In this document: positions 37,964-46,525 of the stretch, one piece after another
How the letters are laid out: every line of letters starts with the position of its first letter
Position numbering within the stretch: the first letter of the stretch is position 1
DNA from: Pedomonas mirosovicensis
Lineage (GTDB): Bacteria; Pseudomonadota; Alphaproteobacteria; Sphingomonadales; Sphingomonadaceae
Length of the DNA stretch: 64,000 bases
Assembly: GCF_022569295.1 (NCBI RefSeq)
Contig: NZ_JAKFIA010000002.1
Span: 694,001-758,000 of the forward strand
Reading direction: 5' to 3'
The notes under the pieces: model-generated
Seen by the model: only the letters and a program-made list of their open reading frames with translations
Told to the model about the DNA's origin: nothing
Database searches by the model: none
Made by a program: the position numbers and the translations under genes

Positions 37964-38132
37964 ATCACTTCGGTAATGTCTTCACTCAGCGTATGGATAC
38001 GTCCACTAGGTGCATTTCGATCATCGCTTCTTCGACCGTCCCGCGCACCATCTCGCCCAGATGGTCTCGGATCCGAGCTTCATCGATGCGGATGACCTCG
38101 CCCATGCCCGGGCCCCCTTCGTTCTCGATCAT
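37964..38132 (-). mobile_element. IS256-family transposase remnant with internal deletion
   Basis: The frame begins at 38132 and reads GEVIRIDEARIRDHLGEMVR, GTVEEAMIEMHLVDVSIR and stop (37986-37988), then in the next frame LSEDITEVIF. In intact elements the N-terminal GTVEEA is followed about 60 residues later by a second VEEALIEMYLAGVS repeat. Here the two VEEA points are joined directly, so the DNA between them was lost. Confidence 0.65.
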
Positions 38133-38611
38133 GTTCTGCTCCCTCCAGAAAATTTAGAAGCAGCAGCCAGTCCGAAAGATCTTGTACGTTATCGTCCATG
38201 CCCATGCCCGCCGTCTCTCCAGAGAAGGACGATAATCAACAGGCCACGCGGCAGCCTCGTAAGGTGACTTTCGAACCGCGCTTACCTTTGAACATCACAT
38301 GATCAGATCGAACGGCGGTCGCCCGCTCTTGCCATCGACACTGCGTCAGAGCGCTACAATCAATAGGCTGGAGAAAACCCGAAGTTCACCACTGTAGCCA
38401 GGTGCTCCAGCGGATCACCCACTGCACTCAGAGCCTAATTACGGGCCTGAAAAATCAAGCACCGGTGGGCCCGCAATTCAGTGCGTTATTCAAGGCATCA
38501 TGCTGTTAAAGGCCACCTCGGCCATTGAAATCAGACCACAATCGTTTGGAAAGACTGCTCAATAACTTAGTAAATGACATGTTAATAATGAAATTTTCTT
38601 ACAAACACTTC
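38133..38611. other. Unassigned sequence between IS256 remnant and lasso cyclase
   Basis: About 480 bp. Moderately GC-rich to about 38520, then AT-rich. No frame gave a recognisable product. Possibly more mobile-element debris; no clear terminal repeats were found. Confidence 0.4.
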
Positions 38612-40443
38612 TTAACACGTAAGCGCCCTGGACCTATTGATATGATCTAACCACCGACGCACCCATATTTCCGTTCCTATCGACACTAAGAATGCTTGTC
38701 GTGCCAATTTTCCTTGTCCCATCTCAGCTGCTAGACCCGTTTCAACCTTCTGCTTATCAAGTACACCGTGCTTCACCAACTCGCTTTCAGAAAAATATTG
38801 CCGAAACAACGATAAATTATCTAGAAAAACTTCATCTAAAAATGTTTCTATGCCGCCTTTAGCTTCTCTGACTAATACAGACCGAGGGAGCACGTCGGAA
38901 AATGCCAGACGCGTCAAACCCCGATCCCAACCTTTCCATACAAGATCATAGATTGGTATACTAAGACATAGCTCGTAGAAGGGCTGTGAAACCAAAGGAT
39001 CAATAGTGAGATATTGAATGCCGGTAGGTCCCGTCGCTAGTATTTTTGGTGCTTTAGAAACGAGCATTGCGTGAAATTTCTTTGCTGGACCTCGGCCCTC
39101 AAGCGACTTCATTAAATCAAGTATCCTATGATTCTCATGGGCCGCCTTGAAATTTTCATCAGACAACAGGGGGCCTCACTCATTCCCAACTTGTCACGGA
39201 CAATATCATCATTGTTATTAAACCGATAATGCAAAGCATCAAATACTATTGCCCATATAGATTGCTTGGTTCGTCTTGCCGCCCAGCGAGCAGCCCTAAT
39301 AAAACCAAGATCAAATCCCCTGTCTATCAGATAATCTGTTGCGAAATTGACATTACCTTGAAAAAATATGGCGTCTCCCGGCATTCCACTAAATACTACT
39401 TTACTATTAGTTGACTCGAGAATTGGGAATTCTGTAGGACCACGAAAAGCCGAGATGATCTCATCCAATGGCTTAGCACTTAACGGAAATTTTGGCAGTA
39501 GATCGTACCGTTGATTGGCAGGCTTATCAGCTATCTCAATCAACTTATAGCCTAGTTTCTCTGTGACAGCCCGAGCATACTCCCGCTCATCTCCCTCCGC
39601 TGTCGGTCCATAAAAATTATAACAAATGACATCTGTCGCTACACCTGATAACCAGATCGCCGAAGCGACAACTGAGGAGTCTAATCCGCCGGATAATCTT
39701 AAGCATACTCTATCAAAACAAGATGCCCATGCCCCCACGCAATCAACAAGTGTATCTCTAAAAATTCTGGCTTGTTCGTATGGTGAACCATAGTCAATAG
39801 GCTTGCAGAGATCACTAAGCGGCCATAAATTTTCTAATTCTTCATGATCGATAGAGAATTTAAGGCGTCGTCCATGTAGTATTTTTCGGACTTCTTGAAA
39901 ACCAGAATCCTCTGTGTCTAAAAAATAGTACCGTTCATGAAATTTTAAGTAGTCCCAGTCGATTTGCCATTTGGACAGTTCCATTGAGGCCATATCTACT
40001 GGTCTCGAAAAAAATACTTTGCAGTCACAGATGTTGGTATAGTATAATGGTATACCACCTAGAGGTGAATGAAGAGCAAAGCCATTTCCGCTTGCTTCAT
40101 TAAGACACACAGCAATATAGTGACCCCAGTAATTTGAGATGAGTGCTTTTCCATCAGATTGCATTATTTCTTCTACGCTGAGATCTGTAAATGTTTCTTG
40201 CCTTAAGCTATTAGACACCCTGTCCTTTTTCTTAAATATCTTGCCAGCAATGATGCCGGACGAACCAACTCGTATTATTTGAAAAAACTCTGGAACTGAA
40301 GTAAATGTGTATACAATTAAATTGTCGTTATCTAAGCATTTTACGTAAAATGGAAGTTTATCCCTAATAATATTTTCGATGACTGCCCCAGTGCGACTCG
40401 CCGTATCCCTACCGTTTTTGTAAATCGCAATCAATCCGAACAT
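38612..40443 (-). CDS. Lasso-peptide macrolactam synthetase (asparagine synthetase-like C protein; frameshift)
   Basis: About 610 residues once a base is added. Begins MFGLIAIYKNG, so it lacks the Cys2 of true glutamine-dependent asparagine synthetases, as lasso cyclases do. The ATP pyrophosphatase loop SGGLDSS is at 251-257 and the lyase-like domain includes YARAVTEKLGYKLIEI. It adenylates the ring Asp/Glu side chain and closes the isopeptide bond on the core N-terminus. The first frame goes off after MSEAP at a C5 run (plus-strand G5, 39169-39173) that is one base short; the next frame continues LLSDENFKAAHENHRILDLM. Starts 15 bp after the B gene. Confidence 0.9.
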
Positions 40444-40458
40444 TTTATGCGCTCCTAT

Positions 40459-41187
40459 CTAAATTGCGAAAACGGGATTGTACGGCGTAACATGTGCAAT
40501 ATCATCATTGACAATTACGGAATCCACTTCTACCCAGCAGTGCGCTTTGAAGGGGTGTAATTGCACCGCGAAAATCCACTTTGGGTTATAACCCAGGAGA
40601 CCGAGATAGATTGATAAAATTAGGGAATCATAATAACATTTCTCGGTCGCAGTATAAAAATATTTCCTGATACGCGAAAATATACTAAATGTTTTATTGA
40701 TTTGCTGTATATTATATTTGTTATATTGACGCCGAAATTTTATCAGTTTGACAAATTTTGCCGATAGCATCGGCTTCTGTATCATAAAGAGTATGCTTCC
40801 TAAGATATAGGAAAACATAAATGATGCTACGTATAGCAAATTAATATTTATCTCCTCAGTCGGCCATGGGTATGTGGTTCCCTCGTGTGGGTGCTTTATT
40901 GTAAATTTCTCAATTTCTATATAGCTATTTTTAATCAAAATTAGGGAATTATCTAAAATTTCTTTGGAGAATATTTCATCATTAGGCTTAATAGTGCTCC
41001 ATTTCACTGTAGCTCTATTTGAGCCAGGATTGAAATGATTGAGACATAATTGGTCAAAAAATAATGCTTTGGCTCCGTCAAAATAATAATATTCATTGTT
41101 ATTAAGATTGGCGATAACATAACTATTTTCTAGTTTTGCTATATACACCTTTCCGATCCGAAAATATGTCATCTCATTGTTTTTCAT
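40459..41187 (-). CDS. Lasso-peptide leader-binding and leader-peptidase protein (fused B1-B2)
   Basis: 242 residues, AT-rich. The first 90 residues (FRIGKVYIAKLENSYVIANL, NNNEYYYFDGAKALFFDQL) form a PqqD-like recognition domain (B1). The C-terminal part is the transglutaminase-like cysteine protease (B2) with Cys184 (EKCYYDSLILSIYLGLLGYN), His216 (HPFKAHCWVEVD) and the VNDD aspartate near 228. It binds the leader and cuts it from the core so the C protein can cyclise it. Between the domains is a hydrophobic stretch (LLYVASFMFSYILGSILFMI). Lies after the precursor gene and a hairpin. Confidence 0.88.
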   Translation of the reverse strand: MKNNEMTYFRIGKVYIAKLENSYVIANLNNNEYYYFDGAKALFFDQLCLNHFNPGSNRATVKWSTIKPNDEIFSKEILDNSLILIKNSYIEIEKFTIKHPHEGTTYPWPTEEININLLYVASFMFSYILGSILFMIQKPMLSAKFVKLIKFRRQYNKYNIQQINKTFSIFSRIRKYFYTATEKCYYDSLILSIYLGLLGYNPKWIFAVQLHPFKAHCWVEVDSVIVNDDIAHVTPYNPVFAI

Positions 41188-41373
41188 GACCTATCTCCTA
41201 ATTTGATATCGAGATGACTGACGTTCTTATGGTGAAGAACTTTACTACATGTATGTTTATGCTTAATGATGAATATGGATGATTTATATTTGTCTAACAC
41301 GATATATAGTTGCGAGTTTGAAAGATATTTTATTGTGTGATTTGAGTGTATAAGGCAATATCGAATGTAACAA
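41188..41373. other. Gap between precursor hairpin and B gene
   Basis: About 185 bp, AT-rich. An open frame on the minus strand (to 41396) gives no recognisable protein and overlaps the hairpin, so I treat this as untranslated leader of the B-C transcript. Confidence 0.45.
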
Positions 41374-41401
41374 GAGACGTGCCTCCTAAGAAGCACGTCT
41401 C
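41374..41401 (-). terminator. Hairpin after the lasso precursor gene (attenuator or terminator)
   Basis: GAGACGTGC and GCACGTCTC form a perfect 9-bp stem with a 10-base loop, 12 bases past the precursor stop, followed on the minus strand by TTGTTAC. Such hairpins between precursor and biosynthetic genes lower read-through and protect the short transcript, so the precursor is made in excess. Confidence 0.7.
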
Positions 41402-41412
41402 CTGATAATTAT

Positions 41413-41499
41413 TTAGCGATACAGCTGAGTCGGATCAATCGGGTCCACGCCCTTAACGAAATCCGCCTTGGTTTGCTCGGTAACTTTGCCAAGTTTCAT
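41413..41499 (-). CDS. Lasso-peptide precursor (28 residues)
   Basis: A short gene with a strong GGAGGA site 5 bp before its ATG. Leader: MKLGKVTEQTK (11 residues). Core: ADFVKGVDPIDPTQLYR (17 residues). The leader keeps the lasso signature GxxxxxT with Thr at position -2 (LGKVTEQT-K). Ala1 and Asp8 fit an eight-residue macrolactam ring, leaving a nine-residue tail with Tyr16 and Arg17 as candidate plugs. The YxxP motif of many leaders is absent. An in-frame ATG four codons upstream overlaps the ribosome binding site and is less likely. First gene of the A-B-C order on this strand. Confidence 0.85.
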   Translation of the reverse strand: MKLGKVTEQTKADFVKGVDPIDPTQLYR

Positions 41500-41848
41500 T
41501 GTATCCTCCATTGGTGTGTTGCCCTGTATTGGGCCATATTTGTTTACAAAAAAACTATAAATTGTTTAAGTAAATAATTTTAAAATATGAAAACTATAGA
41601 CTGCATAATTTATTTGTAGTGCATTGCGAGATTACTTTGAAAGAGTATTCAATATGCAATGCTGCTCTTCACGAGCAACAATGCCTCATTGTAAATGAAT
41701 GGAGATGGCAACGCGGCTGACCTAGCCCCGGTAGTCTCCCTCGATTTGAGATAGAGTCTTCTGGATGCTAGGAGACCTGTGCGCCGGTCGGTCTGGACGT
41801 GGCTAGAATCCCCCGATTCACTGGGCTTTCCAGTCAGAGGAGGTACTG
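41500..41848. other. Upstream region of the lasso precursor; island edge
   Basis: About 350 bp. From 41520 to 41690 AT-rich sequence should hold the precursor promoter (TATAGT at about 41560 on the minus strand is a -10 candidate). From about 41700 the composition becomes GC-rich and leads into an IS5-type remnant. Confidence 0.45.
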
Positions 41849-42180
41849 ATGGCGGATCGTTGCTTCGGCCAGGAACAGCTTGGGTTTGCTGTTAGGGCGA
41901 AGGCGGTTTCTTTTCTGGACGCGCTGTCAGGCTTCGTCGATTGGACTCCGATCAAAGCTCAGTTGTTTGCGATCCATGCCCGTGCTAAAGGAGAGGCTGC
42001 CTGATCGCCACTAGCGATGTTCGGGGCTTTGCTTCTAGCTGACCGAGGTTTTGGATGATCGCGCCTCGTTCCGCCGGTTCTACGGCTTCTCCGGCGCCGA
42101 GCCGACGCCCGAGCGCACGGCGTTTGTGCGGTTCCGTAAGGTGCTGGTCACTTGTGGTCTCGATCGCACGCTGTTCAAGC
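41849..42180 (+). mobile_element. IS5-family transposase N-terminal remnant
   Basis: GAGGAGGTACTG precedes an ATG whose frame reads MADRCFGQEQLGFAVRAKAV and FVDWTPIKAQLFAIHARAKG before a TGA near 42002. A different frame resumes with DDRASFRRFYGFSGAEPTPE and VRFRKVLVTCGLDRTLF. These are the N-terminal blocks of IS5-group transposases. The catalytic part is absent; homology switches to IS66 at about 42180. Confidence 0.7.
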
Positions 42181-42181
42181 G

Positions 42182-42571
42182 GTCACGGCCCAGCTCGCTC
42201 GCCTGTCGCGACGCTCCCGCCTGTCTAAGACCTTCCGCTATACCCCGCCACTGTGGGAGGATCTAACCCGCTTCCTCGATGACGGCCGGATCGAGCTGGA
42301 CATCAATGCCGTCAAGCGAGCAATCTAGCCTACCGCCCTCAATCGCAAGAATGCCCCCTTCGCTGGATCAGATTAGGGAGCAATCAACTGGGGCATCATC
42401 GCCTCCCTGATCAAGTCCGCAAAGCTCAACGGTTTCGACCCGCAAGCCTACCTGACAGACACCCTGACGGCGGTTGTCAAGGGCTACCCGGCAAAGCGTC
42501 TCGACGACCTTCTACCTTGGGCTGTTGTTCAACCCGCTACAACAGCTCCGTGTTCTGAAAACAGCGCTTAC
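42182..42571 (+). mobile_element. IS66-family TnpC C-terminal remnant with right end
   Basis: The frame reads SRLSKTFRYTPPLWEDLTRF, LDDGRIELDINAVKRAI and TAG, then TALNRKNAPFAGSD and TAG, then NWGIIASLIKSAKLNGFDPQ and AKRLDDLLPWAVV. This is the conserved end of IS66 TnpC with two in-frame stops. CGCTTAC ending at 42571 is the reverse complement of the GTAAGCG that begins IS66 terminal repeats. Confidence 0.75.
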
Positions 42572-42601
42572 GCTGGGGAAAGCCCTCGTTCAGATGAACC
42601 T

Positions 42602-43237
42602 TCATGGAAATTCCTCATGCCGACAGGGGGCAGTTTGTTGTGACGCCTGATCGCTCTCAGCCGACACGACGCCTCCGATGAAATTCGCAACCAGGTCTGC
42701 AACCTGCCTGGACATGACCGCCGCTGAAGACGTCGTGTCGTCTCGCAACCACCTGATGGTCAGCCAGGTAAGGCCGCCGGCGAAGAACTTCGTCGTAATG
42801 GCTACCCGCTCCGGAGAGCCTGCCGAGGCGGCCATCGCCTCAGGCAGGAGCCTAGCTGCGGTAAAGTCGATCAGCTCGTCAAAGAACCCGGCGGTGCCGG
42901 CCTCGTCCATTACGCTCACGTAAAATGCCCGGTGGGCGGCCAAGTGCTCGAAGAGAGGCTCGGCTTGCTTGACGATGCAATCCCGTACTCTCTCGGTCGT
43001 CAGCACTGTTCCCGGCAGCAGCGGCTTCGGGAACGGAAATGCCGTCTCCAGCCGGCGGAAGGCGGCAACGCGCGCCGCCGCCAGAATATCTGGAAACTGC
43101 TGATAGAAGGTCGGCCGCGTCACGCCGGCCTCGCTGACCACCCGCGTGATCGATATATCCGCCAGCGGCGTCGTCTCGATCATCGGCGTGATTGCCTGAA
43201 TGATCGCGTCCCGGCTTCTCTCCAATCTTGCGTCCAT
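42602..43237 (-). CDS. TetR family repressor of the CYP102 gene
   Basis: 211 residues. N-terminal helix-turn-helix: RDAIIQAITPMIETTPLADI then VSEAGVTRPTFYQQFPDILA. The C-terminal helical ligand-binding domain has no family hallmark that I recognise. It is divergent from the P450 gene with two palindromes between them. In Bacillus a TetR-type repressor (FatR/BscR) adjoins CYP102A genes and responds to fatty acids, so an acyl ligand is plausible here. The frame ends at 42602, close to the IS66 remnant. Confidence 0.85.
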   Translation of the reverse strand: MDARLERSRDAIIQAITPMIETTPLADISITRVVSEAGVTRPTFYQQFPDILAAARVAAFRRLETAFPFPKPLLPGTVLTTERVRDCIVKQAEPLFEHLAAHRAFYVSVMDEAGTAGFFDELIDFTAARLLPEAMAASAGSPERVAITTKFFAGGLTWLTIRWLRDDTTSSAAVMSRQVADLVANFIGGVVSAESDQASQQTAPCRHEEFP

Positions 43238-43255
43238 GGCACCTCACTTGGCCAC

Positions 43256-43269
43256 TTTACAAACGTCAA
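43256..43269. promoter_or_regulatory. TetR operator candidate, site 1
   Basis: TTTACAAACGTCAA, an imperfect TTTAC-N4-GTAAA palindrome 19 bp before the TetR start. Its first 11 bases are the exact inverted repeat of the last 11 bases of site 2. Inferred repressor site. Confidence 0.6.
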
Positions 43270-43283
43270 TTATCTCCTTATCA

Positions 43284-43297
43284 TTTACGTTTGTAAA
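43284..43297. promoter_or_regulatory. TetR operator candidate, site 2
   Basis: TTTACGTTTGTAAA, a TTTAC-N4-GTAAA palindrome with perfect 5-bp arms, 34 bp before the likely P450 start and 28 bp from site 1 (centre to centre). Two sites between the divergent genes suggest that both are repressed. Confidence 0.65.
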
Positions 43298-43330
43298 TTA
43301 TCGTTGCCGACAGGTCAAGGAGCCGCGCTC

Positions 43331-46300
43331 TTGTCATCGTCCGCCGCCGTCCCGCAGCCTCCGCTTAAGCCCATTGTCGGCAACCTTGCCGAGATCGACC
43401 CGGCAAGGCCCGTGCAGAGCCTCATGCGCCTGGCGCAGGAGTACGGGCCGTTCTTCAAGCTTCGGATCTTCAACCGCAGGGTGTACGTCGCCAGCTCCCA
43501 AGAGCTGGCCAATGAGCTCTGCGACGAGACACGCTTCAACAAGAAGGTGCACCTCGCGCTCGAAGAGCTTCGGGCCCTTGGCGGCGACGGCCTGTTCACG
43601 GCCTACAACGAGGAGCCGAACTGGGCCAAGGCCCACCGGCTCCTGATGCCGTCGTTCGGACCGATCGGCGTGCGCTCCATGTTCCCTCAGATGCTGGATA
43701 TTGCCGATCAGATGTTCATCCGCTGGGAGCGGTTTGGCCCTGACAGCGTGATTGATGTCGCCGATAACATGACCCGGCTGACGCTCGATACGATCGCGCT
43801 CTGCGCCTTCAACTACCGCTTCAACAGCTTCTATCAGAACGAGATGCACCCCTTCGTCGGTGCCATGGTCGGTGCGCTCAGCGAAGCGGGGCTGCGGGCC
43901 CGGCGGCTCGGGCTGGTGAACAATCTTCTGCTGTCCAGAGCGCGCCAGTATGCCGCCGATCAGGATTTGTTGCGCAAGGTCGCCCATGATCTCATCAATG
44001 AGCGTCGGCGTGATCCGCATGGCGCCGAGAAGGACGACCTGCTCAACGTAATGCTCAACGGTGTCGATCCGGTGACCGGCGAGAAGCTCAGCGACGAGAA
44101 CATCGGCTATCAGATGGTCACGTTCCTGATCGCCGGCCATGAGACGACGAGCGGGCTGCTGTCTTTCGCCACCTATCTCCTCCTCAAGAACCCCGACGTG
44201 CTGCAGAAGGCACGGGGCCTTGTCGACGAGGTTCTGGGCGACGAGATGCCCCGCGTCGAGCATCTGGCGCAGCTGCGCTATATTGAGCAGATCCTGATGG
44301 AGAGCCTGCGCCTCTGGCCGACAGCCTCCGTCTTTGCGGTCAAGCCTCTGGCCGACACCGTGCTCGCCGGCAGGTATCCGCTCGCGCCGACGGACACGGT
44401 GATGATTTTGGCGCCGATGCTCCATCGCGATCCTGCGGTCTGGGGCGACGACCCCGAGGCGTTCGTACCCGAGCGGTTCGCGCCCGAGAACGCCGCAAAG
44501 CTGCCGCCAAATTGCTGGAAGCCCTTCGGCAATGGCGCGCGCGCATGCATCGGCCGGCCGTTCGCCATGCAGGAAGCGCAGCTGGTTCTCTCCATGATGC
44601 TCCAGCGCTTCGACTTCGTGCTCGATGATCCAGGCTACACGCTGAGGATTCACGAGACGCTGACCATCAAGCCAGAGGGACTGCACATCCGTGCTAAAGC
44701 CCGGCGGCAATCTGGGTCGCTGGCGCGCACTCTGCTCACCACACCGGCGCTCGCCGCGCCGACGTCAGTTCTGCGGCGGGCGCCTAGCCTCGCGCCGCTG
44801 GACGAGAAGGCGACGGATCTTCTGGTGCTCTATGGCAGCAACACCGGCTCATCGGAGGCGTTCGCCAACCGTCTGGCGGTGGAAGCCACAGCCCATGGCT
44901 TCCGGCCGACGGTCGGCGCCATGGATGAGTTTGCCGGGCGCCTGCCGAGATCAGGTGCTCTGATCGTGGTGACGGCCTCCTATGAGGGCCAGCCGCCCGC
45001 CAATGCGCGCCAGTTCGTCAGCTACGTCGAGGGGCTCGGGAGCGGCGCGCTCGCCGGACTCAAATACGCAGTGTTCGGCTGCGGCAACCTCCAGTGGGCG
45101 AGAACCTATCAGGCCATCCCTAAACGGGTAGATGCTGCCTTAGCTGCGGCCGGCGCGAAGCGCATCGCCGAACGGGGCGAGGCGGATTCCGGCGGCGACT
45201 TCTTCGGGATGTTCGATGCCTGGGACGAGAAGATCTGGCCCCAGTTCGAGAGGGCGTTCGGCCGCGAGCCAGTTGACGCCACCGTTGATGACAAGCTGGT
45301 CGTCGAGTTTGCGCGGGCCGGGCGGGAGACCCTTCTGCGGCTCGGCGAGCTACAGCAGGGCATCGTGGTTGAGAACCGCGAGCTGGTGGATGTCTCGAAG
45401 CGGATCGCCGGCTCCAAACGCCACATCGAGTTCGCCTTGCCGAGGGGCATGTCCTACCGCGCTGGCGATTATCTCGCTGTGCTTGCCCGCAACCCGGATG
45501 CTCTCGTCAACCGCGTGCTGCGCCGCTTCGGCATTGCCTCAGACACCCGGATCATCCTGCATGCGCGCGGCGCGAACGCGGGTGGGTTGCCGACCGACCA
45601 GCCGATCAGCTGCGGCGATCTTCTCGCGAGCTTCGTCGAGCTATCCCAGCCAGCAACAAAGGCCCAGGTCGCGGCCCTGGCGAACGCCACCCGCTGCCCG
45701 CCGGAGAAGCAAGCACTGGAGAGGCTCGCCCGTGATGACTATGACGCCGAGGTGCTCGGCAAAAGAGCAAGCGTGATCGATCTTCTAGAGCAGTTTCAGT
45801 CCTGCGAGATCGACCTCGGCGCGTATCTTGCCATGCTGCCGCCGATGCGCGCGCGGCAGTATTCGATCTCCTCGTCTCCCTTGTGGAATCCGGAGCATGC
45901 CACGCTCACGGTGTCGGTGGTCGATGCCCCGGCACTCTCCGGCCAGGGCCGATATCAGGGTGTGGCGTCGTCTTATCTTGCGCGCCTGCAGCCCGGCGAC
46001 CGAGTATCGATCGCCGTGCGCCCATCCAACGCCAGGTTTCATCCGCCTGCCGACCCGAAGACGCCGATCATCATGATCTGTGCGGGCTCAGGGATTGCGC
46101 CTTTTCGCGGCTTCCTGCAGGAGCGGGCGGCCCAGAAGGCGGCCGGCCAGGAGGTGGGCCCTGCGCTCCTGTTCTTCGGGACGACGGACCCGGAGGTCGA
46201 TTACCTCTATCATGAGGAGCTTGCCTCCTGGCAGCGGGACGGCGTGGTTGAAGTTCTACCGGCGTTCTCGGCAAAGCCCGATGGGGACATTAAATTCGTC

Positions 46301-46522
46301 CAGCACCTTGTCTGGGCCGAGCGCCGGCGCATCGAGGCGCTGTTTCGCGAGGGCGCTATCGTTTTCGTCTGCGGCGATGGCAAGCACATGGCCCCGGCCG
46401 TGCGCGAGGCGTTGGTCAAGATCCTCAAGGAAGCAACCGGGTATAGCGACGCCGAAGCCGAAAAGTGGGCCGATGAACTCGAGCATGTGCGCGGCCGCTA
46501 TGTCTCCGACGTGTTCGCCTGA
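43331..46522 (+). CDS. Self-sufficient cytochrome P450 / P450 reductase (CYP102, P450-BM3-like)
   Basis: 1063 residues from a TTG with AAGGAG 8 bp upstream; the open frame continues to 42932, but that part is antisense to the TetR gene. The heme domain (1-460) has the I-helix AGHETTS, ESLR, and the heme-thiolate Cys406 in FGNGARACIGRPFAM. The FMN domain begins LLVLYGSNTGSSEAFANRLA. The FAD/NADPH domain has RQYSISSSP, CAGSGIAPFRGFLQERA and VFVCGDGKHMAPAV. Like CYP102A1 it should hydroxylate fatty acids at sub-terminal positions using NADPH and oxygen. Convergent with ctaF (3-bp gap). Confidence 0.95.
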   Translation: MSSSAAVPQPPLKPIVGNLAEIDPARPVQSLMRLAQEYGPFFKLRIFNRRVYVASSQELANELCDETRFNKKVHLALEELRALGGDGLFTAYNEEPNWAKAHRLLMPSFGPIGVRSMFPQMLDIADQMFIRWERFGPDSVIDVADNMTRLTLDTIALCAFNYRFNSFYQNEMHPFVGAMVGALSEAGLRARRLGLVNNLLLSRARQYAADQDLLRKVAHDLINERRRDPHGAEKDDLLNVMLNGVDPVTGEKLSDENIGYQMVTFLIAGHETTSGLLSFATYLLLKNPDVLQKARGLVDEVLGDEMPRVEHLAQLRYIEQILMESLRLWPTASVFAVKPLADTVLAGRYPLAPTDTVMILAPMLHRDPAVWGDDPEAFVPERFAPENAAKLPPNCWKPFGNGARACIGRPFAMQEAQLVLSMMLQRFDFVLDDPGYTLRIHETLTIKPEGLHIRAKARRQSGSLARTLLTTPALAAPTSVLRRAPSLAPLDEKATDLLVLYGSNTGSSEAFANRLAVEATAHGFRPTVGAMDEFAGRLPRSGALIVVTASYEGQPPANARQFVSYVEGLGSGALAGLKYAVFGCGNLQWARTYQAIPKRVDAALAAAGAKRIAERGEADSGGDFFGMFDAWDEKIWPQFERAFGREPVDATVDDKLVVEFARAGRETLLRLGELQQGIVVENRELVDVSKRIAGSKRHIEFALPRGMSYRAGDYLAVLARNPDALVNRVLRRFGIASDTRIILHARGANAGGLPTDQPISCGDLLASFVELSQPATKAQVAALANATRCPPEKQALERLARDDYDAEVLGKRASVIDLLEQFQSCEIDLGAYLAMLPPMRARQYSISSSPLWNPEHATLTVSVVDAPALSGQGRYQGVASSYLARLQPGDRVSIAVRPSNARFHPPADPKTPIIMICAGSGIAPFRGFLQERAAQKAAGQEVGPALLFFGTTDPEVDYLYHEELASWQRDGVVEVLPAFSAKPDGDIKFVQHLVWAERRRIEALFREGAIVFVCGDGKHMAPAVREALVKILKEATGYSDAEAEKWADELEHVRGRYVSDVFA

Positions 46523-46525
46523 GGG

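Noticed and set aside
41184-41396. 70-codon frame between lasso precursor and B gene
   Set aside because: Begins inside the precursor hairpin and lacks any lasso-related feature; treated as leader of the B-C transcript.
41413-41460. Alternative lasso core starting at Gly17 (GVDPIDPTQLYR)
   Set aside because: Its acidic residues would fall at ring positions 3 and 6, too small for a lasso ring, and the Thr at -2 rule would be broken.
42932-43330. N-terminal extension of the P450 reading frame by about 130 codons
   Set aside because: It is antisense to the TetR gene and crosses both operators; P450-BM3 homologues start about 15 residues before the GNL motif, which fits the TTG at 43331.
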